From G020348185 sp964525045 (lineage in GTDB: Bacteria; Nitrospirota; Nitrospiria; Nitrospirales; UBA8639): a stretch of DNA of 64,000 nucleotides. The translations under genes and the position numbers were made by a program. The stretch is taken from assembly GCA_964525045.1 (NCBI GenBank), contig CAZGFD010000008.1:91513-155512 (forward strand), written 5' to 3'. Shown in pieces: positions 60,879 through 64,000 of the stretch (within the stretch, counting starts at the first letter, position 1; each line of letters starts with the position of its first letter). The notes under the pieces are model-generated. The model was not told the DNA's origin, ran no database searches, and was given only the letters and a program-made list of their open reading frames with translations.

Positions 60879-61574
60879 ATGGCCACCCCGGAACCTGTCT
60901 TCACAACTCCAACCTCCGAAGAGAGTTGGGTAGGGGCATTTTTCGATGTCGATAACACGCTGATTCCCGGGCCTTCGACCGAGGTTCGCTTTTTTCAACA
61001 CCTTTGGAAATTAGGGTTGATTGGACTTCCACAATTCTTGAAAAGTGCGTGGTTTTTATTCCAACACGTTCCTCCCCTGTCCTTGAGCCCCTTACGCCGA
61101 AATAAGCCGTATCTTGTGGGACAAAACCCTGAGGTCATCGAGCCTTTGGCGAAAGAGTTTATTCAAACCACAATTTGCCCGCGTTTGTCCTTTCGCGGAG
61201 GGTCCGTGCTCGCTCGCCATCAGCGTGAAGGTCATACGATTGCGTTAATCAGTGGATCGCCGGAATTTTTGGTCTTACCTCTGGCCGAAACCTTAGGCGT
61301 GTCTGTGGTGCGGGCTGCCCGGCTTCAGACAGCGGACCATGGTTATACAGGTCGAGTCATCGCCCCCCTTCCCTATGGACCGGCAAAACGCCGGTTGCTG
61401 GAGAATCTTGCCTCACAGTACAGCCTCGATCTCAAGCGAAGCTATGCCTATGGTGACAGTCCCGGTGACTTTCAGGCCTTGCAAGCTGTCGGGCACCCTT
61501 TTGTCATAAACCCGATTCGGGGCATGGCTCGTATGGCTCGTCAGCAGGGATGGCCGGTCTCTCATTGGGTGTAA
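60879..61574 (+). CDS. HAD-IB family phosphatase
   Basis: 231 residues. Motif I AFFDVDNTLIPGPS, motif II ALISGSPEFLVLPLAE and motif III/IV KRSYAYGDSPGDFQAL are those of subfamily IB (SerB/CicA-like). A hydrophobic cap segment (FLKSAWFLFQHVPPLSL) might touch membrane, as in phospholipid or phosphoserine phosphatases of this group. The substrate is unassigned. Confidence 0.88.
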   Translation: MATPEPVFTTPTSEESWVGAFFDVDNTLIPGPSTEVRFFQHLWKLGLIGLPQFLKSAWFLFQHVPPLSLSPLRRNKPYLVGQNPEVIEPLAKEFIQTTICPRLSFRGGSVLARHQREGHTIALISGSPEFLVLPLAETLGVSVVRAARLQTADHGYTGRVIAPLPYGPAKRRLLENLASQYSLDLKRSYAYGDSPGDFQALQAVGHPFVINPIRGMARMARQQGWPVSHWV

Positions 61575-61589
61575 GGGGGAGGGGATTCA

Positions 61590-61622
61590 TTTTGTTTCAG
61601 GTTTCAGGTTTCAAGTTTCAGG
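61590..61622. repeat. Dispersed GTTTCAGGTTTCAAG repeat
   Basis: An inverted copy of the GAAAC-type short repeat between the HAD and queE genes. Confidence 0.6.
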
Positions 61623-61699
61623 TGCCCAAAAAAGGCTTTGATCGGGACGACCTTAACAGGAAAACGGTTTCCTCGTTTATGATTTAAGTTAATTGCGCA

Positions 61700-62356
61700 A
61701 TGGAACACGCATCCTCCAAACTGCAGGTCACTGAAATATTTCATAGCATCCAGGGTGAATCTACCTTTGCCGGACAACCCTGTGTGTTCGTCCGGTTAAC
61801 GGGATGCCCGTTGCGGTGTACCTGGTGCGATACGGCTTATGCGTTTTCTGGCGGGAAACCAATGACGGTGGACGCGGTCATTCAGGAAGTCCAGCGTTAT
61901 CAAACCCCCTTAGTCGAGATCACAGGGGGAGAACCATTGGATCAACCAGAATCATTTAGCCTGATTTCCCAACTATGCGACCGATCGCTGACAGTGCTGA
62001 TTGAGACAGGTGGCGCCATCGACATCGCCCAAGTCGATCGCCGGGCCCATGTTATTCTGGATGTCAAATGTCCCGGGAGCGGAATGACCGATCGAATGAA
62101 TTGGGCCAATCTAGGAAGATTAACGAAAAAAGATGAAGCGAAGTTTGTGATCAAAGACCGCCTCGATTATGACTGGGCGGTCGATGTCGTCAGAACGTAT
62201 CAATTATCCGATCGATGCACGGTGTTGTTCAGTCCGGTCTTCGGGGAGTTATCTCTTCAACCATTAGCCGAATGGATTTTGCAGGATCGACTCCCGATTC
62301 GTTTTCAGGTTCAATTGCATAAATATATTTGGGATCCCCAGATGCGTGGGGTCTAG
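61700..62356 (+). CDS. queE: 7-carboxy-7-deazaguanine synthase
   Basis: 218 residues. IFHSIQGESTFAGQPCVFVRLTGCPLRCTWCDTAYAFSG (read in parts) carries the CxxxCxxC cluster motif and the typical QGEST opening. VEITGGEPLDQP binds SAM and VILDVKCPGSGM follows. It rearranges 6-carboxytetrahydropterin into the deazapurine of the queuosine pathway. Other que genes are not in the window. Confidence 0.95.
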   Translation: MEHASSKLQVTEIFHSIQGESTFAGQPCVFVRLTGCPLRCTWCDTAYAFSGGKPMTVDAVIQEVQRYQTPLVEITGGEPLDQPESFSLISQLCDRSLTVLIETGGAIDIAQVDRRAHVILDVKCPGSGMTDRMNWANLGRLTKKDEAKFVIKDRLDYDWAVDVVRTYQLSDRCTVLFSPVFGELSLQPLAEWILQDRLPIRFQVQLHKYIWDPQMRGV

Positions 62357-62412
62357 AATGGATCAAGGAAGAAACGCCTTTTTACAATTTTATTTTCCGA
62401 GATGGAGGAAAA

Positions 62413-63912
62413 ATGAAAGTTCATGTCAAACACGGTAGTCTCACCAACACAGCTACCGAAGTGCTCGTCGTCGGTGGATACGAAGGGGAAAAGACGATAG
62501 AGAAATCGCTCCAGTCGCTGGACCGCCATTTTGATGGCCAATTGGCTGGAATGCGAAAGAATGGCGAATTTCAGGGGAAGATGAATCAAACCGTTCTGGT
62601 GCATTCACAGGGATCGGTGCCAGCCAAGCGCATTCTGTGGGTGGGGCTTGGAAAACGAGAGAAGGTGACCTTGGACGGCATCCGCCAAGCTATGGGGACC
62701 GTGATCAAACGTGTTCGCCAAACCGGCGCTCGGTCTTTTACAAGTTCGCTTCTTGGTGTGGAGGCCGCCCGTCAGTCCGTGTCCGACCTTTCGCAAGCAA
62801 TGGTTGAGGGGGCCATCCTCGGTGCCTACCGGTTTACCCAATTTCAAACGAATCAATCCGATAACGGAAAATCCGTCGATACCATGAACCTTCTGGTAAC
62901 CGACTCTCAATCGAGTAAGGCGAAAACGGGCACCCACCGGGGAACCATCACCGCCGAAGCGGCATCCCTGGTCCGCGATCTTTGCAATACCCCCGCGAAT
63001 ATCATGAATCCCGCCCGCGTGGTAGAGCAAGCAAGAAAAATTGCCAAAGAGCGGGGAGTCAAGCTGACCGTATTGAATCGACAAAAAATGGAAAAGTTGG
63101 GGATGGGTGGTTTGTTGGGGGTTTCCCGGGGAAGCGAGGAACCGCCTCAGTTTATTATTCTGGAATATACCGGCGCGGGCAAAAAAGAAAAACCTGTGGC
63201 TCTGGTTGGAAAGACCGTGACGTTCGACTCCGGTGGGATTTCACTCAAACCTGCTGAGAATATGGAACAAATGAAAGCCGATATGACCGGCGGAGCCGAA
63301 GTCCTGGCGACGGTGCTGGCCGTCGCCCGATTGCGGGCTCGCCTTAATGTCATTGGGATTCTGCCCGTCACGGAAAATATGCCGGGAGGTCGGGCAACCA
63401 AGCCGGGGGATATTCTCCATATGCTGTCAGGCAAAACGGTTGAGGTTCAGAATACCGATGCCGAGGGCCGGCTAATATTGGCGGATGGACTGGCCTATGC
63501 GACTCGGTTGAAACCCAAATGTATTATTGATATTGCGACATTAACCGGGGCCTGCATGGTGGCATTGGGACAACATGCCATCGGCATGTTAGGCAATAAT
63601 GACCAACTCAAAGCCCAACTCAAAGAAGCCGGAGAGCAATCCGGCGAACGCGTCTGGGAAATGCCCCTCTGGGACGAGTATTTCGAACAACTCAAGAGCG
63701 ATGTGGCGGATATGCGTAATATTGGCGGTCGAGGCGGAGGGATGATCACGGCTGCCATGTTTCTCAGCAAGTTTGTCGGTGACTACCCCTGGGTGCATTT
63801 AGACATCGCCAGTACGGATTGGAGTAACTCGGAACGGCCCTACATCGGCAAAGGACCGACCGCAATTGGCACTCGGCTTCTTATTCATTACCTTTTGAAT
63901 CAGGCTAAATAA
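62413..63912 (+). CDS. pepA: Leucyl aminopeptidase
   Basis: 499 residues from MKVHVKHGSLTNT, with GGAGG 4 nt upstream. The N-terminal macro-like domain is followed by the M17 catalytic domain: LVGKTVTFDSGGISLKP (metal Lys and Asp), ADMTGGAEVLA, the signature NTDAEGRLILADGLAYA, and ATLTGACMVALG. It is a hexameric two-metal cytosolic exopeptidase; PepA also binds DNA in E. coli. Confidence 0.95.
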   Translation: MKVHVKHGSLTNTATEVLVVGGYEGEKTIEKSLQSLDRHFDGQLAGMRKNGEFQGKMNQTVLVHSQGSVPAKRILWVGLGKREKVTLDGIRQAMGTVIKRVRQTGARSFTSSLLGVEAARQSVSDLSQAMVEGAILGAYRFTQFQTNQSDNGKSVDTMNLLVTDSQSSKAKTGTHRGTITAEAASLVRDLCNTPANIMNPARVVEQARKIAKERGVKLTVLNRQKMEKLGMGGLLGVSRGSEEPPQFIILEYTGAGKKEKPVALVGKTVTFDSGGISLKPAENMEQMKADMTGGAEVLATVLAVARLRARLNVIGILPVTENMPGGRATKPGDILHMLSGKTVEVQNTDAEGRLILADGLAYATRLKPKCIIDIATLTGACMVALGQHAIGMLGNNDQLKAQLKEAGEQSGERVWEMPLWDEYFEQLKSDVADMRNIGGRGGGMITAAMFLSKFVGDYPWVHLDIASTDWSNSERPYIGKGPTAIGTRLLIHYLLNQAK

Positions 63913-63918
63913 GGTTCT

Positions 63919-63955
63919 TTCCCCTCGTCCCTGGGGGGAGAGGGATAGGGTGAGC
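63919..63955. repeat. Palindromic CCCTC..GAGGG element
   Basis: CCCCTCGTCCCTGGGGGGAG followed by AGGGATAGGGTGAG; resembles an end of the element inserted in lipB. Confidence 0.5.
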
Positions 63956-64000
63956 AACTGTGATTAATGTCAATGGGTATTAATACGAATTTCTTGCCAT

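Overview
The window reads as bacterial chromosome of mid-range GC, most likely from Nitrospira or a close relative (phylum Nitrospirota). The support is indirect. It has many GAF-type sensor kinases and NtrC-type signalling genes, a norQ/cbbQ-like ATPase, a double-length dCTP deaminase and a KamA-type radical SAM enzyme. It also carries several families of short palindromic dispersed repeats; the one at 51119-51235 resembles an element I remember from Nitrospira genomes. No rRNA is present. Two tRNAs (Gln-TTG and Leu-GAG) were found, and UGA is used as a normal stop.

Left edge to 5 kb: the 5' part of an animal-type haem peroxidase, a lone P27-type terminase small subunit, and a recognisable diversity-generating retroelement (DGR) on the minus strand. 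In transcription order the DGR is: exported DUF1566/C-type-lectin target gene with its variable repeat, 8-bp GC-rich hairpin, avd, Asn-codon-rich template repeat, reverse transcriptase. The reverse transcriptase is interrupted by two in-frame TGA codons and seems to lack an internal segment, so this copy looks inactive.

5-24 kb: tRNA-Gln, a methyltransferase/MOSC pair, a hydrolase and ApaH. A signalling and redox block follows: zinc-ribbon protein, ABC-type binding protein plus histidine kinase, receiver protein, a conserved hypothetical, a DyP peroxidase-cytochrome P450 fusion, a FadL-type porin, a second GAF histidine kinase and an NtrC-type regulator. Two intergenic regions here share the same layout: two 16-bp palindromes exactly 21 bp apart, then a sigma-54 -24/-12 promoter. 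This suggests a common enhancer-binding regulator.

24-38 kb: gmhA, an orphan TIGR02710 CARF-like protein, ybgC-lipB (lipB carries an in-frame palindromic insertion), an SDR, paired TIGR04282/TIGR04283 glycosyltransferases, a dCTP deaminase, kamA, an ATP-grasp-like gene, a YkgJ protein, a DUF2156 protein, a NorQ/CbbQ ATPase and an HAD phosphatase. 38-53 kb: an exported protein, a REP-associated transposase (RAYT) between its own REP elements, a B12-type radical SAM protein with a UbiE/MenG-type methyltransferase, a thioredoxin-like protein, pyrF, and a MacA/MacB-type exporter with two permeases.

53-60.6 kb is an accessory island: a Sel1-repeat lipoprotein, two ribbon-helix-helix proteins, a frameshifted tyrosine integrase, two unknown genes, a decayed second integrase fragment and an OLD-family ATPase/TOPRIM nuclease, ending near tRNA-Leu. 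The right edge holds HAD-IB, queE and pepA.
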